From contig NZ_CP066362.1 in the NCBI RefSeq assembly GCF_030323865.1, forward strand, positions 2,790,001-2,854,000: DNA of 64,000 nucleotides. Reading direction: 5' to 3'. The notes under the pieces are model-generated. The model saw only the letters and a program-made list of their open reading frames with translations, was not told where the DNA came from and ran no database searches. Numbering within the stretch: position 1 is the stretch's first letter; each line of letters starts with the position of its first letter. Below, piece after piece: positions 43,524-53,810 of the stretch. Source of the stretch: Pseudarthrobacter defluvii. Lineage in GTDB: Bacteria > Actinomycetota > Actinomycetes > Actinomycetales > Micrococcaceae. Both the position numbers and the translations under genes were made by a program.

Positions 43524-44660
43524 TTAGTTTCCTTCGTAGGGAGATACGACGACGTCGACCCGCTGGAATTCCTTCAGGTCCGAATAGCCGGTGGTCGCCA
43601 TGGAGCGCCGCAGGGCCCCGATGAGGTTGGACGTTCCGTTGGTGTGGTGGCCGGGTCCGAAGAGGACCTCCTCCAGCGGACCCACAGTGCCGACGTTGGC
43701 GCGGTCCCCGCGCGGCAGTTCGGTGTGGTGGGCTTCCTGGCCCCAGTGCCAGCCCTTGCCCGGCGCTTCTTCTGCCCTGGCCAGGGCACTGCCCAGCATG
43801 ACGGCGTCGGCGCCCATGGCGATTGCCTTGACGATGTCGCCCGAGGTGCCCATGCCGCCGTCGGCAATTACGTGCACGTAGCGGCCACCGGACTCGTCCA
43901 TGTAGTCCCGGCGGGCGGCCGCGACGTCGGAGATGGCTGAGGCCATGGGCGAGTGGATGCCCAGCGCGCGCCGCGTGGTGGTGGTTGCGCCGCCGCCGAA
44001 GCCCACCAGTACGCCGGCAGCGCCGGTGCGCATGAGGTGCAGCGCCGGGGTGTAGCCGGCAGCACCGCCGACGATGACGGGGACGTCGAGTTCGTAGATG
44101 AACTGCTTCAGGTTCAGCGGTTCGTGGTCCTTGGAGACGTGCTCGGCGGAAACGGTGGTGCCGCGGATGACGAAGATGTCGACACCGGCGGCCAGGACGG
44201 TCTTGTAGTGCTCCTGGGTGCGCTGCGGGGTCAGGGACCCGGCCACGGTGACGCCGGCTTCCCGGATTTCGGCCAGCCGGGACGTGATGAGTTCGGGCTG
44301 GATGGGCGCCTGGTACAGCTCCTGCATCCGACCGGTGACGGCGGGGCTGTTGGTCTCGTCCTCCAGCGCCGCAATCTCATCGAGAACCGACTGCGGATCC
44401 TCGTACCGGGTCCAGAGGCCTTCCAGGTCCAGCACGCCGAGCCCGCCGAGCTTGCCCAGCGCGATGGCGGTCTGCGGGGACATGGCTGAGTCCATTGGGG
44501 CGGCAATTACCGGCATGTCGAACTGGTAGGCGTCGATCTGCCAGGAGACGGAGACGTCCTTGGGGTCGCGGGTGCGACGGTTGGGGACGATTGCAATGTC
44601 ATCCAGGGAGTAGGCACGACGCCCACGCTTGCCACGGCCGATCTCGATCTCATAAGTCAC
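43524..44660 (-). CDS. guaB3: GuaB3 family IMP dehydrogenase-related protein
   Basis: 378 residues, no CBS domains, the GuaB3 length. TIM-barrel start RAYSLDDIAIVPNRRTRDPKDVSVSW, MPVIAAPMDSAMSP near 49-62, and VIADGGMGTSGDIVKAIAMGADAVMLG near 265-290 are present. The catalytic loop that carries Cys in IMPDH (SICTTR) reads FGGGATTTTR at 221-230, so the nucleophile is absent, as in other actinobacterial GuaB3. Role unproven, possibly regulatory. GTG start with TAACCT 6 nt upstream. Confidence 0.92.
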   Translation of the reverse strand: MTYEIEIGRGKRGRRAYSLDDIAIVPNRRTRDPKDVSVSWQIDAYQFDMPVIAAPMDSAMSPQTAIALGKLGGLGVLDLEGLWTRYEDPQSVLDEIAALEDETNSPAVTGRMQELYQAPIQPELITSRLAEIREAGVTVAGSLTPQRTQEHYKTVLAAGVDIFVIRGTTVSAEHVSKDHEPLNLKQFIYELDVPVIVGGAAGYTPALHLMRTGAAGVLVGFGGGATTTTRRALGIHSPMASAISDVAAARRDYMDESGGRYVHVIADGGMGTSGDIVKAIAMGADAVMLGSALARAEEAPGKGWHWGQEAHHTELPRGDRANVGTVGPLEEVLFGPGHHTNGTSNLIGALRRSMATTGYSDLKEFQRVDVVVSPYEGN

Positions 44661-44666
44661 TGCTCT

Positions 44667-44672
44667 AGGTTA
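44667..44672 (-). promoter_or_regulatory. -10 box of leaderless guaB3 promoter
   Basis: Minus-strand TAACCT, then AGAGCA, then GTG 44660. Confidence 0.55.
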
Positions 44673-44776
44673 TCCCAGCAGGTCCGCTGGCCTTGCCTGG
44701 GCCGGACCAGAAGGGCATCCTCGGCCCTGGAGACTGCGCCGAGCAAGCACGTAGCCTAGGCAGGGGGCTTCGGTGG

Positions 44777-45463
44777 ATGCTTCCCGATGGCTTCAACGAT
44801 TGGCCTCCTTCCGATATGACGAACTCCGTTCCTTTTCCCGCCGAGACGCCTGTCCATTCGCTCGACCATTGGCTCTCCCCGGAAGTGGCCCGGGTCAGCC
44901 CACCGGACGCCCCGTCCCGGCAGCGCCAACTGGCGGATGCCCAAGGCACCGTGGCCGCCGGCTGGAGCGGGGCGATCGCCGGCGGACCCGTCCTGGCCCT
45001 GGCAGGCGCCTTCACATCCGTGATGTCGGGGAACCCTGTGGCCGCGCTCGTCCTGGTCCCGTTGGGGGCTGTGCTGATGGTGCTGGGCTTGGTCGGGTGG
45101 AGACGGGTCCGGGCCGTCCTGCCCAGGTCCGACAGGGTCCTGATCACCCGTGGTCCGGGATCCTCCCGGGGCGGCATCGCCATGATGTCTTTTCTGGGGG
45201 CCATTCTGGGCGGGATCATGATTCTCGCCCTGCCCTCGGCCGTGGCAAAGGGTGCCGGTGAGGTCACAATCGTGGTGGGCATCTACGTGCTCCTCCTGGC
45301 CCTGCTGGTCGCGTGCATCATCGTCCCGTCCGCGGTCCTGGGCAGGGCCCGGGAGTCGTTCCGCCTTCGGGTGCAAACCAACCCGAGCCTTCGGAGGGCA
45401 GTCGAGGAGGACCTGGCCGTCTGGCGCGATCCGTACGGCAATGCCGCCTACGGGCCTCTATGA
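44777..45463 (+). CDS. Membrane protein of unknown function
   Basis: About 228 residues. A polar start, two adjacent hydrophobic segments (about 65-110, rich in Gly/Ala), a helix near 140-165 and another near 170-195, then a basic cytoplasmic tail. Start choice is uncertain: the ATG at 44777 has AGGGGG about 9 nt upstream, while the ATG at 44816 gives a 215-residue version without a ribosome site. A TAGCCT box lies at 44752-44757. I do not recognise the family. Confidence 0.6.
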   Translation: MLPDGFNDWPPSDMTNSVPFPAETPVHSLDHWLSPEVARVSPPDAPSRQRQLADAQGTVAAGWSGAIAGGPVLALAGAFTSVMSGNPVAALVLVPLGAVLMVLGLVGWRRVRAVLPRSDRVLITRGPGSSRGGIAMMSFLGAILGGIMILALPSAVAKGAGEVTIVVGIYVLLLALLVACIIVPSAVLGRARESFRLRVQTNPSLRRAVEEDLAVWRDPYGNAAYGPL

Positions 45464-45479
45464 GGCACACCCTTCCCGC

Positions 45480-45485
45480 TACAGT
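45480..45485 (+). promoter_or_regulatory. -10 box of a leaderless promoter (hypothetical gene at 45.5 kb)
   Basis: TACAGT, then GGCGTG, then ATG 45492. It sets the start well downstream of longer in-frame alternatives that overlap the preceding gene. Confidence 0.6.
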
Positions 45486-45491
45486 GGCGTG

Positions 45492-46109
45492 ATGGGCAGC
45501 CGCTGGACATTTGACGGGCACATCGCTGGCATCGGCACTGCTTCCGGGCTGCGCGCCGTCGTCGGGATTTGGCAGGACTCCCCCTTTGGGTCGTTCGCCG
45601 ACGTCATGGTGCAACAGCCTTCAGGACACCGGCTGCTGCTGGCACCAACACCCGAAGTGGCCGCCTTCATCTCAGCCACCTACAACTTTGATGACGTGCG
45701 GGTGCTGGACGTTGGTGCCTCGCTCACCGATCAGACGTTGACGGTCGACGCCGGCCCGCTGGCAATCCGGGCCGTCACCGGTGCGAGGACCCTGCTGGGA
45801 GCAGCGCTGCGGGCAGTACCCCGGCGCCTTGCCGTCCATCCCCGCTGGCTCGCCGCGGTCAACCCGTTCGCTGCCCTCGCGGCACCCGGCGCCCGCACGT
45901 ACGGAACTGCCGGCAGTGGAAGGGCGGAGTTCTATGGGGTGACCGACCTGCACCACCTGGCCTCCGCCGTCGTCACCTGGGAAGGTGCCAATGCCGGGAC
46001 GCTCTCCCCCATCCGGCCGGCCGTCACGTTCGGCTTCAGCAGCGTCCCTCCGCGGCCCAGCGTGGCGCGTGTGCGCACCACCATCATTGGGGCCTCCAAC
46101 GACGAATAG
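45492..46109 (+). CDS. Conserved hypothetical protein, 205 residues
   Basis: Soluble, without membrane helix or signal peptide. Opens MGSRWTFDGHIAGIGTASGLRAVVGIWQDSPFGSFADVMVQQPSGHRLLLAPTPEVAAFISATYNFDDVRV and ends in a beta-rich region containing PIRPAVTFGFSSVPPRPSVARVRTTIIG. The pattern is that of a small actinobacterial conserved protein; I cannot assign function. It has its own leaderless promoter even though it follows the membrane protein by only 28 nt. Confidence 0.7.
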   Translation: MGSRWTFDGHIAGIGTASGLRAVVGIWQDSPFGSFADVMVQQPSGHRLLLAPTPEVAAFISATYNFDDVRVLDVGASLTDQTLTVDAGPLAIRAVTGARTLLGAALRAVPRRLAVHPRWLAAVNPFAALAAPGARTYGTAGSGRAEFYGVTDLHHLASAVVTWEGANAGTLSPIRPAVTFGFSSVPPRPSVARVRTTIIGASNDE

Positions 46110-46147
46110 AACTGCCCACCGCGGCACACTCGCTTCGCGAACCTGCG

Positions 46148-48007
46148 TCAGACTCCTTCCGGTTCCTCCACGGAAAGCTGGGACTCGAACATGCGGAAGT
46201 AGCGGCCGCGCTGGGCCACGAGTTCCTTATGGGTTCCCTGCTCCACGATTTGGCCATCCTCCAGCATGTAGACGACATCCGCCTTCTCGATAGTGGCAAG
46301 GCGGTGGCTGATGGCGATCATGGTGCTGCTGCGGTCTGCGAAGAGACGCGTGAAGATCCGGTGCTCGGCCAGTGCGTCGATGGCGGAGGTGGGCTCGTCC
46401 ATGACCATGAACGACGCGTCGCGGTAAAAGTTGCGGGCCATGGCCAGTCGCTGCCACTGGCCGCCGGAAAGGCCGCTGCCCTTCCGGCCCCTTGGGTCTT
46501 CCATCCAGTTGCTGACGTGGTTGTCCAGGCCGTTGGGCAGCTTGTTGATGAAGTCGAGTGCTTCGGCGTCGGCTGCGGCCCTGCGGATGCGGTCGTCATC
46601 GCGGGGACTTTCCACATCGCCGAAGTAGATGTTCTCGGCCGCCGTCGCGAATTCGTACTTCAGGAACTCCTGGCTGAGCACGGCCAGGTGCCGGTGCCAG
46701 GAGGTGACGTCGACGGCGGCCAGGTCCACGCCGTCGAGCAGTACCTGTCCGGAGTCGGGACGGTAGAGGCCTGCCAGGATGCGGATCAACGTGGACTTGC
46801 CGGCACCGTTCTCCCCCACGATGGCGATGTGCTGGCCCTGCCGGATGGTGAGGCTGATGCCCTTGATCACTTCAATGTCGCTGCCCGTGTAAGTGAAGCG
46901 GATATCCTTCAACTCCACTTCCTTCGGTGCTTGCAGCAGCGGCGGCGCATGTTCCGAGGGCACGGGCATCGCCATGAACAGCTCGTAGTCCTTCAGGTTG
47001 GCGAGGTCCTCATCGATGGAGCTCAGGGACGACACCAGGTTGTTCGCCGTGGACAGGGCGCGGCTCACAATCTGCTGGACGTAGAGGAACTGACCCACGG
47101 GGGCTGCGCGGGCGATGATCTGCCCCACCACCCAGATCAGCGAGACCACCTCGGCACCGTATTGCAGGGCGTCCGCCGCCAGTTGTTTGGGAATGTAGCG
47201 GCGCTGGTAGTCGAGGCGCCGCCGCTCATCCGCGTCGCGGAGCCGGGACCGAAGATCCATGAGGAAGCCGACAATGCCGTATAGCCGCATCTCGGCAATG
47301 TGCTGCGGCCGGAGGAGGTTGGTTTCGATCATGCGGCGCTGGCGGCGGGAGTCCACCTGGGTGTTCCAGTGTGCGATTTGCTCCCGGGACAGCTTGAACT
47401 GCAGGTACACGCTGGGCACGATGGCCACCAGGACGATGACGGCGATCCACCAGCTGACCAGCAGGAGGGCACCAATGGCCAGGATAACCGAGACCAGCTG
47501 CGTGAAGATGGCGGCGATCCGGTCAAGGACGCGGGCGTAGGAGTCGGAGAACCGCTTGGCGCGGTCGTAGAGGTCAACCGTTTCCTTGTCGTCGTAGCGC
47601 CAGAATTCGAGGGCGAGGAACCGCTCATACATCTGGTCCCCCACGATGGCGCCGACTTTGAAACTCATCAGCTGCTGGATATATCGGTCCACGCTGTTGA
47701 AGGCGCCCCAAAACAGCCCCAGCGCCGCAGTGACGACGACGTAGACGATGGCACGGCGTCCTGCTCCGCCGTCGCCCGCGTACGCTGCGGCCAAGGCAGA
47801 GGTGGTGAGGGATGCGAAGTAGGTGGTGACCAACGGTAGAACGGCCGAGATGAGTGAGCCGAGGACCTTCATGACCACGGCCCCCGGGGACGCCCGGAAG
47901 CTCACGCGAAGGACCTGGGCCACGGCCTTGGCATAGGGGCGCAGGGCAAGCCGCTTTTGCGGGTCGCGTTTGGGGGTCAGCTCCGCCGGATGGCGCGGTT
48001 GGGACAT
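46148..48007 (-). CDS. ABC transporter, fused membrane and ATP-binding domains
   Basis: 619-residue half-transporter. Six membrane helices (about 40-300) then the nucleotide-binding domain: Walker A VGENGAGKSTLIR (about 393-405), signature GLSGGQWQRLAMARNF, Walker B FMVMDEPTSAIDALAE, H-loop ISHRLATIEKADVVYMLEDGQIVEQGTHKEL. The signature SGGQW and long coiled loop (ETVDLYDRAKRFSDSYARVLDRI) resemble lantibiotic/peptide exporter-like ABCs and multidrug half-transporters. Substrate unknown. ATG 48007 with TAGGCT 6 nt upstream. Confidence 0.93.
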   Translation of the reverse strand: MSQPRHPAELTPKRDPQKRLALRPYAKAVAQVLRVSFRASPGAVVMKVLGSLISAVLPLVTTYFASLTTSALAAAYAGDGGAGRRAIVYVVVTAALGLFWGAFNSVDRYIQQLMSFKVGAIVGDQMYERFLALEFWRYDDKETVDLYDRAKRFSDSYARVLDRIAAIFTQLVSVILAIGALLLVSWWIAVIVLVAIVPSVYLQFKLSREQIAHWNTQVDSRRQRRMIETNLLRPQHIAEMRLYGIVGFLMDLRSRLRDADERRRLDYQRRYIPKQLAADALQYGAEVVSLIWVVGQIIARAAPVGQFLYVQQIVSRALSTANNLVSSLSSIDEDLANLKDYELFMAMPVPSEHAPPLLQAPKEVELKDIRFTYTGSDIEVIKGISLTIRQGQHIAIVGENGAGKSTLIRILAGLYRPDSGQVLLDGVDLAAVDVTSWHRHLAVLSQEFLKYEFATAAENIYFGDVESPRDDDRIRRAAADAEALDFINKLPNGLDNHVSNWMEDPRGRKGSGLSGGQWQRLAMARNFYRDASFMVMDEPTSAIDALAEHRIFTRLFADRSSTMIAISHRLATIEKADVVYMLEDGQIVEQGTHKELVAQRGRYFRMFESQLSVEEPEGV

Positions 48008-48013
48008 GGAATC

Positions 48014-48019
48014 AGCCTA
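48014..48019 (-). promoter_or_regulatory. -10 box of leaderless ABC exporter promoter
   Basis: Minus-strand TAGGCT, then GATTCC, then ATG 48007. Confidence 0.65.
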
Positions 48020-48046
48020 GTGCCGCGCCCCTGGGTACGGCGGAGG

Positions 48047-48559
48047 TCAGTACTCCTCGCCGTACTCGTACTCGGGCAAATCGAAGCAGGCGCTGTAACC
48101 TTCCACCCTCAGTGATTCGGGGCTGTCCAAAAAGAACACGAACAGATGGGTGCCGTCGCTGTGCAGAAGGTCTAACCGCCGCGCTCCGTCTGGCGCCGTC
48201 CCATCTTTCACCGTCCAGCCGTCCTTGGCCTGCATATGCTGCACCACCTCGTCCAGAAAGCCTTCCCGGTCCACAGCGTTGCCAAGTTTGGCTTCCGCGT
48301 CCCCTGTCCACTTGCGCCGGTTTCCATCCGTGCAGGACATTAGGCGGGACGTGTTGTCAGCGAACGTGGACACCACTGAGCTGCCCGGCAGCAGGGCCAG
48401 GATTTCCTGTTCCGAGGACATTACCTTGGTCTTGGCTGATTCGAGGCTGACGCCCATGTTTCCTCCATTTCCTGGCTGGCCGCATGAGGCCGTTATCGCC
48501 AGCAGAATTGCTAACCCGGTTAATCGCCATGCCGGCCATGGGCCGGCCTCACCGTTCAC
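48047..48559 (-). CDS. Small lipoprotein of unknown function, overlapping the DUF1023 hydrolase gene
   Basis: 170 residues from the GTG at 48557-48559, overlapping the hydrolase stop by 11 nt; a TTG eight codons earlier is possible. Lipoprotein signal LAILLAITASCGQ (Cys26), then an alpha/beta-looking domain of about 140 residues with two more Cys (LMSCTDG and SACFDLP), ending acidic. No known family recognised. Overlap implies co-translation with the upstream hydrolase and a shared function; a surface partner or immunity-like role is possible but unproven. Confidence 0.7.
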   Translation of the reverse strand: MNGEAGPWPAWRLTGLAILLAITASCGQPGNGGNMGVSLESAKTKVMSSEQEILALLPGSSVVSTFADNTSRLMSCTDGNRRKWTGDAEAKLGNAVDREGFLDEVVQHMQAKDGWTVKDGTAPDGARRLDLLHSDGTHLFVFFLDSPESLRVEGYSACFDLPEYEYGEEY

Positions 48560-49904
48560 GGATTTCCGCCAGGACGTCGGCAAGGGCTTCCTCGTTTTCG
48601 GGGTCTGTGGTGGCGATCAGGGAGTGGTTGTCCTTGCTGTACAGCTCGGCTGGAGTGAGGCCGCCGGGCGGGGCATAGACGTGTTTGTCGAAGGCAGGTT
48701 CCCGCATGGGATAGTTTTCCCCCACCAGCCCCATAGTCTCGGCCGTGAGCAGGATATCCGGATAGGTGTAGCTGGTGTAATCGGTGCCTGGCACAGGCGT
48801 CCAGGCAGGCGGCATGGCGGCACCCGACAGGGCAATGAGCTTGTTGAACCTGGCGCCTTCCATTTCTGCACCGGTCAGGTTCCGAAGGCCCCAGCTGTGA
48901 CCGATGCCGACTGCTTGTGCCTGGACTGGCAACTCCAGGGCAACGGCCTGCTGGAAACCGGCGAGGACGGGCGCTGAGCGGGCCACGAAACCGTCGTCCT
49001 TTGCTTCCACCAGGAATGCTTCCACAAACCCGCCGTGCGGGAACTCGGACCCCTTGTAGACGAAAGCGGCCGTGCCGCCCGACTTATCCGCCGTGACCAA
49101 ACGACCCGGTACGTCCTGCAACCGGCCTGCGTAGAACGACGCCTCATTGGTGGTGGTTCCAGGAACGTAGGTGACAACCGTCGTCGTATCCGCGGTGTAG
49201 TTGCCAATGAGCTCAATGATGGAACTGCGGGCAGGGTCGTAGGCGGCTAGCTGCACCTTGCCCTCCACAACCTTGTGCAGGTATCCGATACCCTCCTGGC
49301 GCTTCCGCCACGCTTCGTGTTCGGCAGCGAAGCGTGCGGGGTAGCTTGAGTCGAAGATCCAGGGGTTCAGCTTGGGTTCCGGATCATTGTTCCGCAGCCA
49401 GTCGATCCGGCTTTGCGCGTTGGCGCGGTTCGCTTCGATCCGCGCAGAGAAGGGTATGCCGTTGGTGTTCCCGGCCAAAATAGGATAGCGCCGGATGAAG
49501 GCTTGCTGCTGGGAAGCTGTCAGTGCCAGCCACCAAGCGCGGACTTCAGCAGCGGACTTGCCGCTGACGTCGCCCGGACCAGGAGTCGATGCCTGCAGTC
49601 CTGCACCTGGACCACCGGCAATAAGACCTCCACTTCCGCCACTCGCCGACTCCTGTTCGTTTGCCTGCCGCACCAACTCCTCGGCCGCCTGCTTGAGGAA
49701 CAGAGCTGCGGCGGACAGGGAACGGCTATGGCTGGATTTCCACTCCCCGCGGAACCTCTCGGCGTCAGGCCCGGGCCAGAGCGTGCCGTCCACGCCCGCG
49801 GCGAGCATTTGTCGTTGCCCATCAAGGCTCCGCCCTGCCGACCGGATGCTGGCAGCCAGTAGCCGCAGCTGGGCGACGTCCGCCCCATAGAAAGTGCCTG
49901 CCAC
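48549..49904 (-). CDS. WXG-like N-terminus fused to a DUF1023 alpha/beta-hydrolase
   Basis: 451 residues from the GTG at 49902-49904 (GGGGG 5 nt upstream). The first 90 residues form a helical hairpin with FYGADVAQLRLLAASIR and a W-P-G turn (about 43-45) followed by RFRGEWKSSHSRSLSAAALFLKQAAEELV, the WXG100/ESAT-6-like pattern. A Gly-rich linker leads to a DUF1023 hydrolase (about 225-440) with nucleophile GHSWG (Ser337) and a late DNHSLI that may carry the catalytic His. WXG-type N-termini are export signals for type VII-like systems, so this may be an exported hydrolase. No T7SS core genes are in the window. Confidence 0.85.
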   Translation of the reverse strand: MAGTFYGADVAQLRLLAASIRSAGRSLDGQRQMLAAGVDGTLWPGPDAERFRGEWKSSHSRSLSAAALFLKQAAEELVRQANEQESASGGSGGLIAGGPGAGLQASTPGPGDVSGKSAAEVRAWWLALTASQQQAFIRRYPILAGNTNGIPFSARIEANRANAQSRIDWLRNNDPEPKLNPWIFDSSYPARFAAEHEAWRKRQEGIGYLHKVVEGKVQLAAYDPARSSIIELIGNYTADTTTVVTYVPGTTTNEASFYAGRLQDVPGRLVTADKSGGTAAFVYKGSEFPHGGFVEAFLVEAKDDGFVARSAPVLAGFQQAVALELPVQAQAVGIGHSWGLRNLTGAEMEGARFNKLIALSGAAMPPAWTPVPGTDYTSYTYPDILLTAETMGLVGENYPMREPAFDKHVYAPPGGLTPAELYSKDNHSLIATTDPENEEALADVLAEIRER

Positions 49905-49956
49905 TGCTGCCCCCAACCCGCAACGATATTTCTCCAACGACTATAGTAATTAGCGC

Positions 49957-49990
49957 AAAAAATTGGGATGGGCAGAAATGCCCATCCCAA
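49957..49990 (-). terminator. guaB terminator (rho-independent)
   Basis: TTGGGATGGGCA, GAAA loop, and the 12-bp complement, followed on the minus strand by six T (49957-49962). It starts 10 nt after the guaB stop. Confidence 0.92.
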
Positions 49991-50000
49991 TCGGGGTTCT

Positions 50001-51659
<1,659 letters not shown>

Positions 51660-51734
51660 TTAGAACCTCGGCGCCGATCCCCCTATTCCAGGCTCCGGAT
51701 GTGAGCAACGGCACTTCCCGCGACTGGCCCGGGC

Positions 51735-53810
51735 TCAGCTCCAGCCCGTGGCCGCCAGCAGCCGCTGTTCGAACATGGGGATCATGGTCTCCACATACGT
51801 CCGGGTCAGGTGGTTGTCGTCCTTGTAGACGTAGACGTTTCCCACCACCGCCGGGCAGACGCCGCGGGCACAGATGAAGTCGCTCATGTCCATCAGGTGC
51901 AGCCCCGGCAGCTTGCCGCGGTAATTCTCCAGGGGCGACGGTTCCACCAGGGACTCAGCCAGCGCCGGATTGCAAGCCGGCGCAGTGGCACCGTGCCGCT
52001 GGGAGCACTGCGGCATGTTGAACGTGAACCGCGGGTTGTCCCGGATTCCCACAACCTCGATTCCCGCGTCGGCGAATGGCCGCACGCCTTCGAGGTATCC
52101 CGGCACTTCGGTTTCGAACGGAGCTTCCTCATGGGTCAGCGACGCCACCGTGAACACAGCATCCGGCATGTGCTCCAGGACGTAGGTGGAACTGGCGCGG
52201 TTGTAGGCGTTGCACTCCGCACTCCGCGCCTCCGATTCGGCACCAAACCGGCAGGCCGGCATCAGCAGTGTCACCAGCTCCCAGCCGCGGGCCGCCGCCA
52301 GGGGTGCCAGGGCGGCAAGGTACTGCTGGGCATGGGAATCGCCCAGCACCACGATGCGCTTGGAGGAAGGTTCCTCCGGGAGCTCCTGCCGGCAGCCTTC
52401 GAGAATTGGATCGCTGGTGGCGTTGGCGCCCGTGCAGGCTGAGTCGATGCCGGCCCAGTCGTTGTCCAGCGCGGTGGGCCCGGGGATGGTCCGGGCCCTG
52501 GGGGCGGGAGTGTTTTCGTTCTCCGGGGTGAGTGCCAGCGCCCCTGGCGTCAGCTCCCTCGGTTGTGCAGCCGTCGCGATTTCCTCCTTGCTGAGCGATG
52601 TCTGCCAGACGGCAACGGGCCCTGCCAGCAGGGCACCACACGCAACAATAACGACGGCGGTGCGCCAGGCGCGGAGCTTGGGCCAGTGCCAGTCGCGCAG
52701 GGGCTTTTCGACAAAGTGGGTGGTCAGGATGGCGAGCACGGTGGAGGCCGCGACAATGCCAAGGCCCTGTTTGAGGTTGGGCGCTTCTACTCCGGTGGCC
52801 GCAAGGGCCAGCACCAGGACGGGCCAGTGCCAGAGGTACAGGGCGTAGGAGTTATCGCCCAGCGCGACGGCGGGCCGGCTGCTGAGGAGGCGGTCCACCC
52901 CGAACCTGCTGCCGGTCTGCCCCGCAACAATGATCGCGGCCGCCGACACCGTTGGCCACAGCGCCACGTACCCGGGGAAGGAACGGTCAACGGTCAGGAC
53001 CAGCCCGCAGGAAACCATGCCTGCCAGTCCGGCCCAGCCCAGCACCACCCGGAAGATGCGGCCGGGTTTCAGGTACGGCAGCACCAGGGCCAGCAACGAC
53101 CCAAGCGCAAACTCCCATAGCCGGGCCCGGGTATCGAAGTAGGCGTAGGCCTGGTTGGTGGCGGTCTGCTCCATGGAATAGGCCAGGGACAGCACGAACA
53201 CGGTCCCGAACACGGCGGCAAGCAGCCCGCGGTAGGTCAGCCGGCGCAGGCGGGGTACCTGGCGCAGCCCGGCCAGCGCAAAGGCCGCGGCGGCGAAGAT
53301 CAGCGGCCACAGGATGAAGACCTGGCCCTGGATGGACAGCGACCAGAAGTGCTGCAACGGGCTGGCGCCCGCGTGGTCCTGCGCGTAGTAATCAACGGCG
53401 GCGTCTGCCAGCAGCCAGTTCTGGCGGTAGAGCAGGGACGCCCACGCCTGGTCGAGCACCTCCGGCCAGCGCCCCTGGGGCAGGATCAGCCAGGTGCCGG
53501 CCAGGACTCCGAGGATCACCACGACGACGGCGGGCAGCAGGCGCTTGAACAGGTGCAGCCAGTGCGCCAGGAGTCGGAAGGGCTTGCCTGACTCCGCCTT
53601 GCGGATGAAGGAGAGGGTGAGCAGGAAAGCTGAAATCAGGAGGAAAATGTCCACACCGCCGGACACGCGGCCCAGCCAGACGTGATAGGCCACCACCATC
53701 AGGACAGCCAGGGCGCGCAGGCCCTGGACTTCAGGGCGGAAGGAGGGCTTTCTGGGCTTCGAAGGCGCCGGGTCTGCTGAGGGGGCTTTGGTGCCTGCTG
53801 CCTGCGGCAT
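51735..53810 (-). CDS. Acyltransferase family 3 protein with SGNH domain (OafA/OatA type)
   Basis: 691 residues. Membrane acyltransferase domain of ten helices (FRPEVQGLRALAVLMVVAYHVW at about 25-46, HFWSLSIQGQVFILWPL near 155) and an extracytoplasmic SGNH/GDSL domain (block I VVLGDSHAQQYL near 490; DDNHLTR with the catalytic Asp-His near 665). Such enzymes O-acylate envelope glycans. Shares one base with the upstream paralogue. Two Cys-pairs in the SGNH domain suggest disulfides outside the membrane. Acceptor unknown. Confidence 0.93.
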   Translation of the reverse strand: MPQAAGTKAPSADPAPSKPRKPSFRPEVQGLRALAVLMVVAYHVWLGRVSGGVDIFLLISAFLLTLSFIRKAESGKPFRLLAHWLHLFKRLLPAVVVVILGVLAGTWLILPQGRWPEVLDQAWASLLYRQNWLLADAAVDYYAQDHAGASPLQHFWSLSIQGQVFILWPLIFAAAAFALAGLRQVPRLRRLTYRGLLAAVFGTVFVLSLAYSMEQTATNQAYAYFDTRARLWEFALGSLLALVLPYLKPGRIFRVVLGWAGLAGMVSCGLVLTVDRSFPGYVALWPTVSAAAIIVAGQTGSRFGVDRLLSSRPAVALGDNSYALYLWHWPVLVLALAATGVEAPNLKQGLGIVAASTVLAILTTHFVEKPLRDWHWPKLRAWRTAVVIVACGALLAGPVAVWQTSLSKEEIATAAQPRELTPGALALTPENENTPAPRARTIPGPTALDNDWAGIDSACTGANATSDPILEGCRQELPEEPSSKRIVVLGDSHAQQYLAALAPLAAARGWELVTLLMPACRFGAESEARSAECNAYNRASSTYVLEHMPDAVFTVASLTHEEAPFETEVPGYLEGVRPFADAGIEVVGIRDNPRFTFNMPQCSQRHGATAPACNPALAESLVEPSPLENYRGKLPGLHLMDMSDFICARGVCPAVVGNVYVYKDDNHLTRTYVETMIPMFEQRLLAATGWS

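Noticed and set aside
44693..44776. N-terminal extension of the membrane protein at 44.8 kb
   Set aside because: Its codons overlap the divergent guaB3 promoter and contain no ribosome site.
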